The translations under genes were made by a program, and so were the position numbers. A stretch of DNA of 11,919 nucleotides from Anammoximicrobium sp032229885. Lineage in GTDB: Bacteria; Planctomycetota; Planctomycetia; Pirellulales; Pirellulaceae. Numbering within the stretch: the first letter of the stretch is position 1; each line of letters begins with the position of its first letter. Of this stretch, positions 1 through 6,679 are shown piece by piece. The DNA lies in assembly GCA_032229885.1 (NCBI GenBank), contig JAVYAJ010000154.1:1-11919 (forward strand). The letters are read 5' to 3'. The notes beneath the pieces were generated by a model that was given only the letters and a program-made list of their open reading frames with translations, made no database searches and was not told the origin of the DNA.

Positions 1-1
1 C

Positions 2-190
2 ATCACCAACGTAGCCTGGGGCAACGCCCCAGGAGTCAGAGATGATAACAACCGTGTTGGCCGAAGGCCAACATCAACGTGTCACCGTGGCCCGGATGAA
101 TATGGCCTTCGGCCAACAGAGGCACGCGCGCGGCGCCAGCCCTGCGGCGTTGCCCCAGGCTACGGTGATCGGAGGCCTTCGGCCAAACCG
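2..190. repeat. Cluster of palindromic intergenic repeats
   Basis: CGTAGCCTGGGGCAACGCC at 10-28 recurs as an exact 19-bp inverted copy at 146-164. The left copy extends into a perfect hairpin, CCTGGGGC-AAC-GCCCCAGG, at 15-33. ATCACC-type flanks also match outside the repeat (2-7 against 165-169). Between and beyond the two copies are three short palindromes of GGCC-GAA-GGCC type, at 59-69, 104-114 and 174-184, each with TTGGCC or GGCCAA on a flank. No coding frame is credible. The cluster lies just past the 3' end of def, so it could fold in that transcript. The sequences resemble REP-like repeats that I associate with Pirellulales genomes; that attribution is from memory, while the repeats themselves are directly visible. 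Confidence 0.85.
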
Positions 191-218
191 ATTCTTGGGT
201 TGCTGGCGCTAGCCCGCA

Positions 219-812
219 TTAGGTATAACGCTGTTCCCACTCGGCCAAGCGTTTGGCGATAGCCGCATCGTCGGGAAACGCGCCGGTCTGGCGCAGCGTG
301 CGAAAGCCGAGTTCGAACTCGACCAGCATCGGCTGCGCGTCGGCCCGCGCCGTCGGACTCATGCGATCGATGAACAACACGCCATCCAGATGGTCGTATT
401 CGTGCTGAACCACGCGAGCCAGCAGGCCGTTCAGGCTGCCTCGAACCTCTTCGCCGCGCAGGTTGTACGCCTGGACGGAGATCTGTTTGGGGCGGGTCAC
501 GGGGCCGTATAGCTCGGGAAAGCTCAAGCAGCCCTCTTGCGACTCGTCGTTCCCTTTGGGCTTGCTCAGAACCGGGTTGATAAATACGAGCTCCTCGCCT
601 TCGCCCGGCGCGGCGCTCAGGTTGACGATGAACAGACGCAACGGCAGATCGACCTGGTTGGCGGCCAACCCGATGCCGTGGCTGGCGTACATCAGGTCGA
701 ACATCTCGCGGACGATTCGCAGCAGTTCGTCGTCGACTCGTCGCACGGGCTTGGATCGATGGCGCAGCGTCGGATGCGGATACGGGAGAACGGTCAGAGG
801 CGGGGCTGTCAT
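219..812 (-). CDS. def: Peptide deformylase
   Basis: This enzyme removes the N-terminal formyl group from nascent proteins at the ribosome and uses a catalytic metal ion. All three family motifs are intact in the 197-residue product: GIGLAANQ (46-53), EGCLS (93-97) and HEYDH (137-141). Cys95, His137 and His141 are the expected metal ligands and Glu138 the catalytic acid. The length is slightly above the usual 165-190 because of a short C-terminal tail rich in charged residues. The ATG start has only a weak upstream Shine-Dalgarno (TGAG), but the MTAPPLTVLPYPHPTLR opening matches where the family begins. It is last in a minus-strand run after pyrE, but the 426-bp gap suggests its own promoter. 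No fmt (formyltransferase) gene is adjacent, although def-fmt is the arrangement in many bacteria. Confidence 0.97.
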   Translation of the reverse strand: MTAPPLTVLPYPHPTLRHRSKPVRRVDDELLRIVREMFDLMYASHGIGLAANQVDLPLRLFIVNLSAAPGEGEELVFINPVLSKPKGNDESQEGCLSFPELYGPVTRPKQISVQAYNLRGEEVRGSLNGLLARVVQHEYDHLDGVLFIDRMSPTARADAQPMLVEFELGFRTLRQTGAFPDDAAIAKRLAEWEQRYT

Positions 813-863
813 CGCTGTTGATCTAGCTCACTGGCAATTGGCAATTGGCGACTTGCGGCCGGT

Positions 864-905
864 GGACGGTGGCCAGCGGACGGTGGCTGGCGGACGGTGG
901 CTGGC
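864..905. repeat. 14-bp tandem repeat, three copies
   Basis: Three head-to-tail 14-bp units with consensus GGACGGTGGCTGGC occupy 864-877, 878-891 and 892-905; the first differs from the other two at two positions (CCAGC for CTGGC). The tract is GC-rich and lies about 50 bp upstream of the def start, next to a CAATTGG doublet. It has no spacer structure, so it is not a CRISPR array. Confidence 0.9.
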
Positions 906-1152
906 GGTTATTCGCCGGATACGACGCGTTACCGGGCGTCGTCGCCGCTGGTTCGACGTGCGGCTTCGGATCGCGCGGAACGGGACGAAGCGCAGATGGG
1001 CCGCGAACTGGACGCACACTCGTCCGATGGCCATTGGTCCGCGCCCCCTATACTACTAACCTCAAACATCGTGGACTTTTTGACAATGTCTTCAGGCAGC
1101 GACAGCGTTAAGTTGTTGAAAGGTTACCTGTTGTGCTTGCGGTAGCGCTGGG

Positions 1153-1238
1153 AACCACAGATGATCAGGGATGGATACAGACAGTAGAGATGAAGAAAAA
1201 CTTTTGCGTCCTTCTGCGTCTTCGGCGGCCAACTCGTT
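1153..1238. repeat. Probable degenerate dispersed repeat
   Basis: The stretch begins with ACCACAGATGATCAGGGATG and ends with TGCGTCCTTCTGCGTCTTCG. It resembles two intergenic text blocks that recur in many planctomycete and verrucomicrobial genomes: an ACCACAGATG-ACACAGATG type and a CTTTGCGTCTTTGCGG type. Here they lie side by side and appear decayed. The resemblance is recalled rather than searched. The block abuts the pyrE stop codon. Confidence 0.4.
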
Positions 1239-1793
1239 TCAAGGCGACGGAGGTTCGATCCCCAAATCGCGGATCGTCAGCAGCGTCTGCAGCTTCAAGC
1301 CGGCCGCGGCAAACGCCTGGGCGCCGCCCTCGAGCCGATCGATGATCGCGACGACGCCTTCGATCCGCAGCCCCGCGGCGCGGGCCTTTTCGATCGCCGC
1401 CAGCGAGCTGCCGCCGCTGGTCACGACGTCTTCGACGATCACCGCCGTGTCGCCGGCCCGAACCGGCCCTTCGACGTCGCGGCCTTTGCCGTGCGTTTTG
1501 GATTCTTTACGGACGATAAAGCCGCGCAAATGCTTGCCCCGCTGACCCGCGACGGTGATCACCGCCGCCGTGATCGGATCGGCGCCGATGGCCATCCCGC
1601 CCACCGCGTCAGGAAGGTTGTCACCGAGCAGTTCCAGAATGCCCTCGGCGATCAAGTTCGCGCCGCGCGAATCCAACGTGATCTTTCGGCAGTCCAGATA
1701 GTGGGTGGCCTTCTTGCCGGAAGCCAGCGTAAAATCGCCGAACTCCAATGCGTTTTCACGCACCAGCGAGATCAGGGCCCGTTTATCGTACAT
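1239..1793 (-). CDS. pyrE: Orotate phosphoribosyltransferase
   Basis: PyrE joins orotate to PRPP to make orotidine 5'-phosphate, the fifth step of pyrimidine synthesis, in the cytoplasm. The 184-residue product carries the type I PRTase PRPP-binding loop VIVEDVVTSGGS (118-129), the flexible catalytic loop RKESKTHGKGRD (95-106) and the N-terminal substrate region FTLASGK...YLDCRK typical of OPRT. Length is usual for the short bacterial form. An in-frame TTG directly precedes the ATG; I chose the ATG because GGGAGGA upstream (about 1802-1808) sits 8 bases from it. Sixty-four bases separate it from the transpeptidase gene upstream, so the two may be cotranscribed. No other pyrimidine gene is adjacent, which suggests dispersed rather than operonic pyr genes here. 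Confidence 0.96.
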   Translation of the reverse strand: MYDKRALISLVRENALEFGDFTLASGKKATHYLDCRKITLDSRGANLIAEGILELLGDNLPDAVGGMAIGADPITAAVITVAGQRGKHLRGFIVRKESKTHGKGRDVEGPVRAGDTAVIVEDVVTSGGSSLAAIEKARAAGLRIEGVVAIIDRLEGGAQAFAAAGLKLQTLLTIRDLGIEPPSP

Positions 1794-1857
1794 CAACCGT
1801 TCCTCCCGCTTCGTTCTACCACGAGACGAAGGAACGAGAAAGAGGGGACGCAGCCGT

Positions 1858-3297
1858 TCAGCGGATGACCACGTGCGATCCGAGCGAGAGAATGCTGGCG
1901 ATGTCTATCGCGTCCTCGTTGGAAAGGCTGATGCACCCCAAGCCGGCTTGGGTCGAGACGGTGTCCGGGCTGCCATGGATGCACAGTCCGTTGCCCAAGT
2001 CGAGATAGACATTGCCATAGGGATTGCCCGCCGCGCCAGCCGGAATGCGGAGTCCGTTCTGCCCGATATACTCGCGACCGGGTTCTATCGCCAGCAGTTG
2101 GCACTCGGTCGGCTGAGGCGCGGGGTCGTTGCCGACGCTGATGACGAACCGTCCGGCGTAGTACTTGCCGAGGAACAGCGCCAGTTCGCTGTTCTTCAGG
2201 TCGATCTCGGCGCGAAACGGGCCGCGGAGCACTTTCAGCGCGACCCCGGGCTCGAGCAACTGGGGTTGCGCGATTCCATTGATGTTCTGCAGCAAGCGGA
2301 CCGGCAACTGGTACTGCCGTGCGATCATCTCCAACTGGTCGCCGGGCCGGACTTGGTAGGCCATTTCCATGGTGTGCTCGGCGGAATAGATCACACGACC
2401 GGCCAGGGGATCCAGCAGGTCGAGCAACCGTTGGCGTTCTTGAGCCGTGACATCGGGGTCGTGGTAGAACAGCGAAAGCGTCAACAGCGCCTCGGCCCAC
2501 TGGCCTTTCTGCAATTGGGCGATCGCCGAGTTCCAGGCGTTGTCGAATGCGCGAATCGAGCGGAAATCCGCGCGGTCCGGCCCGGAGCCATAGCCTCCCG
2601 TTTCGAGGGTCTCAGGCCCGCTGCCTCTCGTCCCGGCGGTTTCCATCCCATTGGTCGCGGCCCCGCTAGGTTCGGCCCCACCCGTTCCCGCCTGGTCCGC
2701 CAGTTGTCCGTAGATCGACCTCTGCGCGTTGGTCCGCGGGTCCGCTCCCATCGCGACAGAGGTTGGCGCAATCATCGTGGGCGCAGGATTGCCAGGATCA
2801 TCGATAGCGGCGCTCGGCGCACCCGCGGGGGAACGCCCCTGCAGGGCCGCCGGATCCGAGAGCTCGACCGCGGCCGATGGGCCCTCGCGGGCCGGCGGGT
2901 CCGCGAGGGTCGGAGCGCTGGTCGCCAGGCCTTGCGCGGGGGCCGGTCCCGCGGTTGCCGCGTCGATCTCCGCGGGTTCTGTCGCCACAGGCTCGGGCGC
3001 GGATGACGCCAAAGCCCCGGGACTGCCGGCGTTTGCGGCCGACGCCCAGGCGGGCGATTCGCCGCGAGCGCTCGGCGCGCTCGGCGGCACGCTCAGCGCG
3101 GCGGTTGGCGGGGCAACCTGCAGGCCATCGGCCTCGTTCGCCGTGCCCAAGTCGACGTCAAGCGTCGCTGCGTTGCCTTCGTTCCAGTCGGCCAGTTCGG
3201 GTGGCGTCGCCAGATCCGGCTTGTTCAACACCACGAAAACGCCGTACAGAACTGCTAGCAGCAGCACCACCACAACAGCCGTTTTGATCGTCTCCAC
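1858..3297 (-). CDS. Membrane-anchored LysM L,D-transpeptidase
   Basis: This is a cell-wall enzyme of the YkuD family, which cross-links or modifies peptidoglycan stem peptides through a catalytic cysteine. The 479-residue product has an N-terminal membrane segment (about 6-25, AVVVVLLLAVLYGVFVVL), a long Ala/Pro-rich linker (about 30-230), a short helical region (245-313), a LysM domain (314-357, YQVRPGDQLEMIARQYQLP) and a C-terminal YkuD domain (about 362-479). His441 and Cys455 (GLGCISL) fit the catalytic pair. The usual [S/T]-[H/R]-G-C-h-[N/R] signature is altered to G-L-G-C-I-S and the His-Cys spacing is short, so activity is likely but not assured. The GTG start is preferred over a frame that opens 132 bases further upstream, because a perfect GAGGAGG lies six bases before it. 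It is divergent from dapL. Confidence 0.93.
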   Translation of the reverse strand: METIKTAVVVVLLLAVLYGVFVVLNKPDLATPPELADWNEGNAATLDVDLGTANEADGLQVAPPTAALSVPPSAPSARGESPAWASAANAGSPGALASSAPEPVATEPAEIDAATAGPAPAQGLATSAPTLADPPAREGPSAAVELSDPAALQGRSPAGAPSAAIDDPGNPAPTMIAPTSVAMGADPRTNAQRSIYGQLADQAGTGGAEPSGAATNGMETAGTRGSGPETLETGGYGSGPDRADFRSIRAFDNAWNSAIAQLQKGQWAEALLTLSLFYHDPDVTAQERQRLLDLLDPLAGRVIYSAEHTMEMAYQVRPGDQLEMIARQYQLPVRLLQNINGIAQPQLLEPGVALKVLRGPFRAEIDLKNSELALFLGKYYAGRFVISVGNDPAPQPTECQLLAIEPGREYIGQNGLRIPAGAAGNPYGNVYLDLGNGLCIHGSPDTVSTQAGLGCISLSNEDAIDIASILSLGSHVVIR

Positions 3298-3303
3298 GCT
3301 CGA

Positions 3304-3310
3304 CCTCCTC
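3304..3310 (-). promoter_or_regulatory. Strong ribosome binding site of the transpeptidase
   Basis: The minus strand reads GAGGAGG, then six bases (TCGAGC), then the GTG start. This is close to the ideal anti-16S complement and decides the start of the LysM-YkuD gene. Confidence 0.85.
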
Positions 3311-3340
3311 GACGATAGCGCGCTCCAGAGCGAGACCCGC

Positions 3341-3369
3341 AGGATGGTAATGAAACGAGCCCTTTGCAA
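3341..3369 (-). promoter_or_regulatory. Candidate promoter of the transpeptidase gene
   Basis: On the minus strand, TTGCAA (3364-3369) and CATCCT (3341-3346) are separated by 17 bases. The -35 box is good and the -10 box weak (three of six consensus bases). It would start transcription near 3334, about 37 bases before the GTG. Confidence 0.25.
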
Positions 3370-3468
3370 CCAGACCAAAAAAACGATGCCGTCACGCACG
3401 GATCGGCGCGACAGAACAGGGCGGGCCACTTGACCGGACGGGCTGCCGCTGGCCGGGAAGGCAGCCCC

Positions 3469-3498
3469 TTGCCATAACGAACCCCGGTTGATTACGCT
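3469..3498 (+). promoter_or_regulatory. Candidate promoter of dapL
   Basis: TTGCCA (3469-3474) and TACGCT (3493-3498) are separated by 18 bases. The -35 box matches five of six consensus bases and the -10 box follows TAnnnT. It would leave a leader of about 120 bases before dapL. This is a pattern match only. Confidence 0.25.
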
Positions 3499-3623
3499 AG
3501 GCCGAGCAGCAACGAGCGGACGAGACCGCGATCTCGGACAAGGCTCTGTGCCAACCCGACCGGATCGACGGCGCGCGTGATGGGGCGGCGCCGTCGACGC
3601 ACGGCATTTCCAGCGAGACCTCC

Positions 3624-4859
3624 ATGATGAGCGATCCCTATTTCCAGCCGCTTTTCGCCGACCGCATCGGCGGCGTGAATTACGGCAAGAGCAACGAGAT
3701 CTACAAGTTCGAGAAGATCAAGCGGGCCAAACGCAAGTCGCTGGCCGATCATCCCGAACGACAGTTGTTGGATTTCGGCATCGGCGAGAACGACGCCATG
3801 GCTGCGCCCAACGTCCGCGCCCGGATGGCCGACGAGATAAATCGCCCGGAGAATCGCGGCTATGCCGACAATGGAATCACCGCATTCAAAGAGGCCGTGG
3901 CGCGGTTCATGCAGCGGACATTCGGCGTCGAGCTGGATCCGGCGAGCGAGATCAACCATTGCATCGGCTCGAAGCCCGCGCTGGCGATGCTGCCGGCGTG
4001 CTTCATCAATCCGGGCGACATCACGCTGATGACGGTGCCCGGCTATCCGGTCGCGGGAACGCACACGCGCTATTACGGCGGCGCGGTGTACAAGCTGCCG
4101 CTGTTGGCCGAGAACGATTTTCTGCCGGATCTGCGATCGATTCCGGGCGACGTGTGCCAACGCGCCAAGCTGTTGGTGCTGAACTATCCCAACAGCCCGA
4201 CGGGCCGAGTGGCGACACGCGCGTTTTACGAACAGGTGATCGAGTTTGCCCAGGCCCATCAGATCGTGGTGGTTCAAGACGCCGCCCATGCGCTGCTGAG
4301 TTTCTCCAGCCCGCCGCTCAGCTTTTTATCCGTGCCGGGGGCGAAAGAGGTGGGCGTCGAAGTCCATTCGCTGTCCAAGGGATTCAACATGATCGGCTGG
4401 CGATTGGGCTGGGTATGCGGGCACCGGCGGATCGTCCAGGCGCTGGCCGACGTCAAGGACAACACGGATTCCGGTCAGTTCATCGCCATTCAAGAGGCGG
4501 CGATCACCGCCTTGGACGACGATACGATCCCGCAGCAGACACGCGAAAAATATCGCCGCCGCATGGAGAAACTGGTCCGCGCGCTGACGGCTTGCGGATT
4601 CACCTGTCAGATGCCCGGAGGGACATATTTCTTGTACGCTCCGGCGCCGCGCGGCGTCGCCCAAGGCCCGACCTTCGATACGGCCGAGGCGGCCAGCCAA
4701 TACCTGATCACCGAACAGTCGATCGTCACGGTGCCCTGGGACGACGCCGGATCGTTCCTGCGGTTTTCGGTCACGTACGAGGCGGACACCGAGGCCGACG
4801 AGGACGCACTGATGGCCGAGACCGTCGCGCGACTGACTGGAATTCGCTTGATGTTTTGA
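3624..4859 (+). CDS. dapL: LL-diaminopimelate aminotransferase (PLP enzyme)
   Basis: DapL converts tetrahydrodipicolinate and glutamate directly to LL-diaminopimelate, bypassing the acylated intermediates of the DapC/D/E route. The product feeds lysine and peptidoglycan synthesis. The 411-residue protein is a fold-type I aminotransferase of the length expected for DapL. It has FGIGENDAMA (51-60), RGYADNG (78-84), NYPNSPTG (187-194), DAAH starting at Asp219 (contacts the PLP ring nitrogen) and SKGFNMIGWRLG (251-262) with Lys252 as the Schiff-base lysine; LRFSVTY (379-385) supplies the C-terminal substrate arginine. A double ATG opens the gene and I kept the first; upstream GAG is a weak Shine-Dalgarno. 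The opening (PYFQPLFADRIGGVNY) and the YAD region fit a DapL form common in planctomycetes rather than the chlamydial/plant type. Substrate cannot be proved by sequence; a related class I/II aminotransferase remains possible. Confidence 0.88.
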   Translation: MMSDPYFQPLFADRIGGVNYGKSNEIYKFEKIKRAKRKSLADHPERQLLDFGIGENDAMAAPNVRARMADEINRPENRGYADNGITAFKEAVARFMQRTFGVELDPASEINHCIGSKPALAMLPACFINPGDITLMTVPGYPVAGTHTRYYGGAVYKLPLLAENDFLPDLRSIPGDVCQRAKLLVLNYPNSPTGRVATRAFYEQVIEFAQAHQIVVVQDAAHALLSFSSPPLSFLSVPGAKEVGVEVHSLSKGFNMIGWRLGWVCGHRRIVQALADVKDNTDSGQFIAIQEAAITALDDDTIPQQTREKYRRRMEKLVRALTACGFTCQMPGGTYFLYAPAPRGVAQGPTFDTAEAASQYLITEQSIVTVPWDDAGSFLRFSVTYEADTEADEDALMAETVARLTGIRLMF

Positions 4860-5055
4860 ATCGGTCGTGTGTTGAATTGGTCGCGCATTGCCCCGCTGGA
4901 TCGGACGGACCGGCCGAACGCCCGCCCCAGTCCGTCAAAGGCAGGCGAAAGTCGGCCCCACGACGCCCCGTTCCGAGCCGTGCAAAGGTTCAGGTCGATT
5001 CGATGCTCGGCGCCGTGCCGCGAATGCGGCTTCGTCGCCGTTTCGGCAACGCACC

Positions 5056-5061
5056 AAGGTG
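5056..5061 (+). promoter_or_regulatory. Ribosome binding site deciding the lipoprotein start
   Basis: AAGGTG is followed by six bases (ATTTTC) and the GTG start at 5068. The reading frame is open upstream to at least 4888, but those residues are basic and would hide the signal peptide, so this site sets the start. Confidence 0.65.
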
Positions 5062-5067
5062 ATTTTC

Positions 5068-5973
5068 GTGACTCAAGCTCGGATTTCGTTCATCGCGCTG
5101 CTGGTTGGCAGCCTGACGTGGGGATGCAGCGACGGCAAAAAGAAGTCCGCCGGGCCCTCGCTGGACGCGCTGTATCGCAAAGCCATGGCCGAACCGGATC
5201 TCGCGGCCCGGGCGGTCCAGTTGCTGAGCGTGGCGGACAAACAGACGCAGGCCGGCGACGTGCTGGGCCGGGACCAGTCGCTCGCCGCCGCCGCGGATGC
5301 CGCGAAGAACGTGGACAACGCCCAGGAACGAGCGCTCGTGCTGAACCGCGTCGCGGAGTGCTGCGGCCGCGCCGGCCAGACGACCGAAGCTCGGGGCCTG
5401 CTGCGCGAAGTCAGTCAGACGGCCGATCAGATCGACGACCTCGAAATCCGCGTGACCGCGCTGGCTCGCATGGCGTGCACCTACGGCAAATATTTGAACA
5501 GCCAGGAGATCGCGGCCGGCTATCTGAAGAATAACGCCGAGCTGGCCTCGGGAATCACGGACCCGGCAGGCCGGATCAACGCCTGGCTCGAGATCGCGGT
5601 CGCCTGGCACGGCTTCGATCAGCCCGCGCAGGCCCGCGCGCAGTTCGAGCAGGCGGTCGAGGCCGCCCGCGCGATCGAGGATCCCCGCGCCCGCGCGGAC
5701 GCCGTGGCCAGCACCGCCATGACCGCCAACAAGCTGGGCGACCGCGACCAGGCTGCGGCCATCTTTGACGAAGCGGAGAAGCGGGCCGGCGAAATTCCGG
5801 ATCCGCTAAGCCGCGCCTACGCGCTGTTGGAACTGAGCGCCAAGCTCAAAGCGTCCGGCCGCACGGCTCAATCGCAACGCGCGATAAAACTGGCCGAAGC
5901 CGCGGCGGACAAGGTATCCGATTCAAGCCTGCGTCAGCCGCTGCTCGAGACGATCGATCGTGCACGGCGCTGA
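5068..5973 (+). CDS. Probable lipoprotein of six 40-residue TPR-like repeats
   Basis: I do not recognise a named family. The 301-residue product opens with a short basic and hydrophobic signal (TQARISFIALLVGSLTWGC) ending at Cys20, which looks like a lipobox, although Thr-Trp-Gly before the Cys departs from the usual Leu-Ala-Gly. A Lys/Ser-rich spacer follows. Residues 42-283 divide cleanly into six units: 42-82, 83-122, 123-163, 164-203, 204-243 and 244-283. Each has an [E/T/P]-D-[P/L]-x-x-R opening, two Ala-rich amphipathic helices and an A-x-x-I/V end, as in TPR-like solenoids that bind partner proteins. It is probably exported and anchored to a membrane. It follows dapL on the same strand after 208 bp. 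The start is set by AAGGTG six bases upstream. A soluble periplasmic protein is the alternative if Cys20 is not lipidated. Confidence 0.82.
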   Translation: MTQARISFIALLVGSLTWGCSDGKKKSAGPSLDALYRKAMAEPDLAARAVQLLSVADKQTQAGDVLGRDQSLAAAADAAKNVDNAQERALVLNRVAECCGRAGQTTEARGLLREVSQTADQIDDLEIRVTALARMACTYGKYLNSQEIAAGYLKNNAELASGITDPAGRINAWLEIAVAWHGFDQPAQARAQFEQAVEAARAIEDPRARADAVASTAMTANKLGDRDQAAAIFDEAEKRAGEIPDPLSRAYALLELSAKLKASGRTAQSQRAIKLAEAAADKVSDSSLRQPLLETIDRARR

Positions 5974-6015
5974 TCCGTGCCATCGTCCCCGCCGCTTCGT
6001 ATGCCGGAAGGATAC

Positions 6016-6159
6016 GCGGCAGGATGCCGCGTCTACGACCGCTGCGTCGTGGCAGCAAGCGGATGGGTGCGATGGAGCGTGACGAAACGCGACAGACGCA
6101 ACGGACGCGGCGATTGCAGCGGACGCGACGGAGCGCGTCCCTCCAACGCGACACGCTCC
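6016..6159. repeat. Hairpin-rich dispersed repeats
   Basis: GCGGCA-GGA-TGCCGC at 6016-6030 is a perfect 6-bp hairpin. GGACGCG-ACGGAG-CGCGTCC at 6121-6140 is a perfect 7-bp hairpin and is followed by CTCC. GGAGCGTG (6074-6081) pairs with CACGCTCC (6152-6159), enclosing it. On the minus strand the second block translates as EGRAPSRP, a phrase I know from spurious short proteins of planctomycetes and verrucomicrobia, so it is probably a member of a widespread intergenic repeat. There is no T-tract, so this is not a classical terminator for the lipoprotein gene ending at 5973. Confidence 0.7.
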
Positions 6160-6170
6160 GCTACGTGCGC

Positions 6171-6679
6171 TGGCCAGCCGTTCTGATCACCGTTATCTCG
6201 TGCCCGGATGGCTCTTCTGGTAAACTGGGGTGACTTTACGTCCCACATTCCATCAATTCGGATTTGTGGCGTTAGACGGGATCATGCCGACAGAAGAATC
6301 GCCGCGATCTCACGGCGCAGCGGCTAATCTGGGCAAGTGCCCGCCACGGCAAAACCTTGCCCTAGCCACGATCGCCAAACCACGAGAATCCGAACGCAAG
6401 CGAGCGCGGCTACGCGCAAATTACGAATAGACAACGCGCGACGCGCCCCGCGAACCCCAATTCCGAGTCGTGGAAGATCCCGTCGACGGGCGTCTGGCGC
6501 CTTGGCCAGCGAGTCGAAGCCGCACTGTCACTCGGCCTGGTTGTCTCGCTCTAAAGCACGTCTGCACCGTAAGTTAAAGCAAATCATCTGGGGCAGCCTG
6601 CCCAAGCACGGCTAGACCAACTCGGTGTTTGTGCCTACATTGACCCTACCCAGTGTTTTTTCAGTAGTGGAGCGTTGGT
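6171..6679. other. Long leader region upstream of the giant gene
   Basis: No credible gene is present. An extended -10 motif, TGG-TAAACT, lies at 6219-6227 without a recognisable -35 box; if used it would give a leader of about 450 bases. AATCCGAACGCAAGCGAGCG (6387-6406) resembles the CCGAAGCGTC repeat at 10853 and 10965. GGGCAG-C-CTGCCC (6591-6603) is a short palindrome. A 48-codon frame from ATG 6284 to 6430 has no ribosome binding site and runs through the repeat, so it is not called. TTGACC at 6640 has no -10 partner. Confidence 0.5.

Larger units (their letters stand above)
813..1238. other. 426-bp intergenic gap between pyrE and def
   Basis: No convincing gene is present; the open frames here are short, overlap each other and have low-complexity translations. 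The stretch holds CAATTGG in tandem (835-848), a 14-bp minisatellite (864-905) and a degenerate dispersed-repeat-like stretch (about 1153-1238), listed separately. A TATACT box stands at 1049-1054 on the plus strand, but no matching -35 element was found at 16-18 bp, and the minus-strand reading TAGTAT also lacks one. A promoter for def must lie here if def is not read through from pyrE, but I cannot place it. Confidence 0.6.
3298..3623. other. Divergent control region between transpeptidase and dapL
   Basis: These 326 bp separate two outward-facing genes, so both promoters should lie here. The minus-strand transpeptidase reading frame stays open for 132 bases upstream of its chosen start (to 3429), but with basic, low-quality sequence and no good ribosome binding site. 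One weak sigma-70-like candidate was found for each direction and is listed separately. No clear operator palindrome was seen. Confidence 0.7.

Noticed and set aside
864..905. Short repeats as a CRISPR array
   Set aside because: Units are 14 bp and directly adjacent, with no spacers and no cas genes in the window.
1705..3006. 433-codon plus-strand open frame opposite pyrE and the transpeptidase
   Set aside because: It lies antisense to two well-identified genes, its translation is Arg/Gly-rich without domains, and long antisense frames are expected in GC-rich DNA.
3298..3429. Longer N-terminus for the transpeptidase (GTG at 3429)
   Set aside because: It would add 44 basic residues before the membrane segment and lacks a ribosome binding site, while GAGGAGG precedes the GTG at 3297.
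3492..4289. 265-codon minus-strand frame opposite dapL
   Set aside because: Antisense to a gene with all PLP-enzyme motifs; translation has no family features.
6284..6430. 48-codon frame from ATG 6284
   Set aside because: No ribosome binding site, composition unlike neighbours, and it runs through a dispersed repeat.
6640..6668. TTGACC as the -35 of a promoter for the giant gene
   Set aside because: No acceptable -10 box at 16-18 bp, and the start site would fall on the ribosome binding site.
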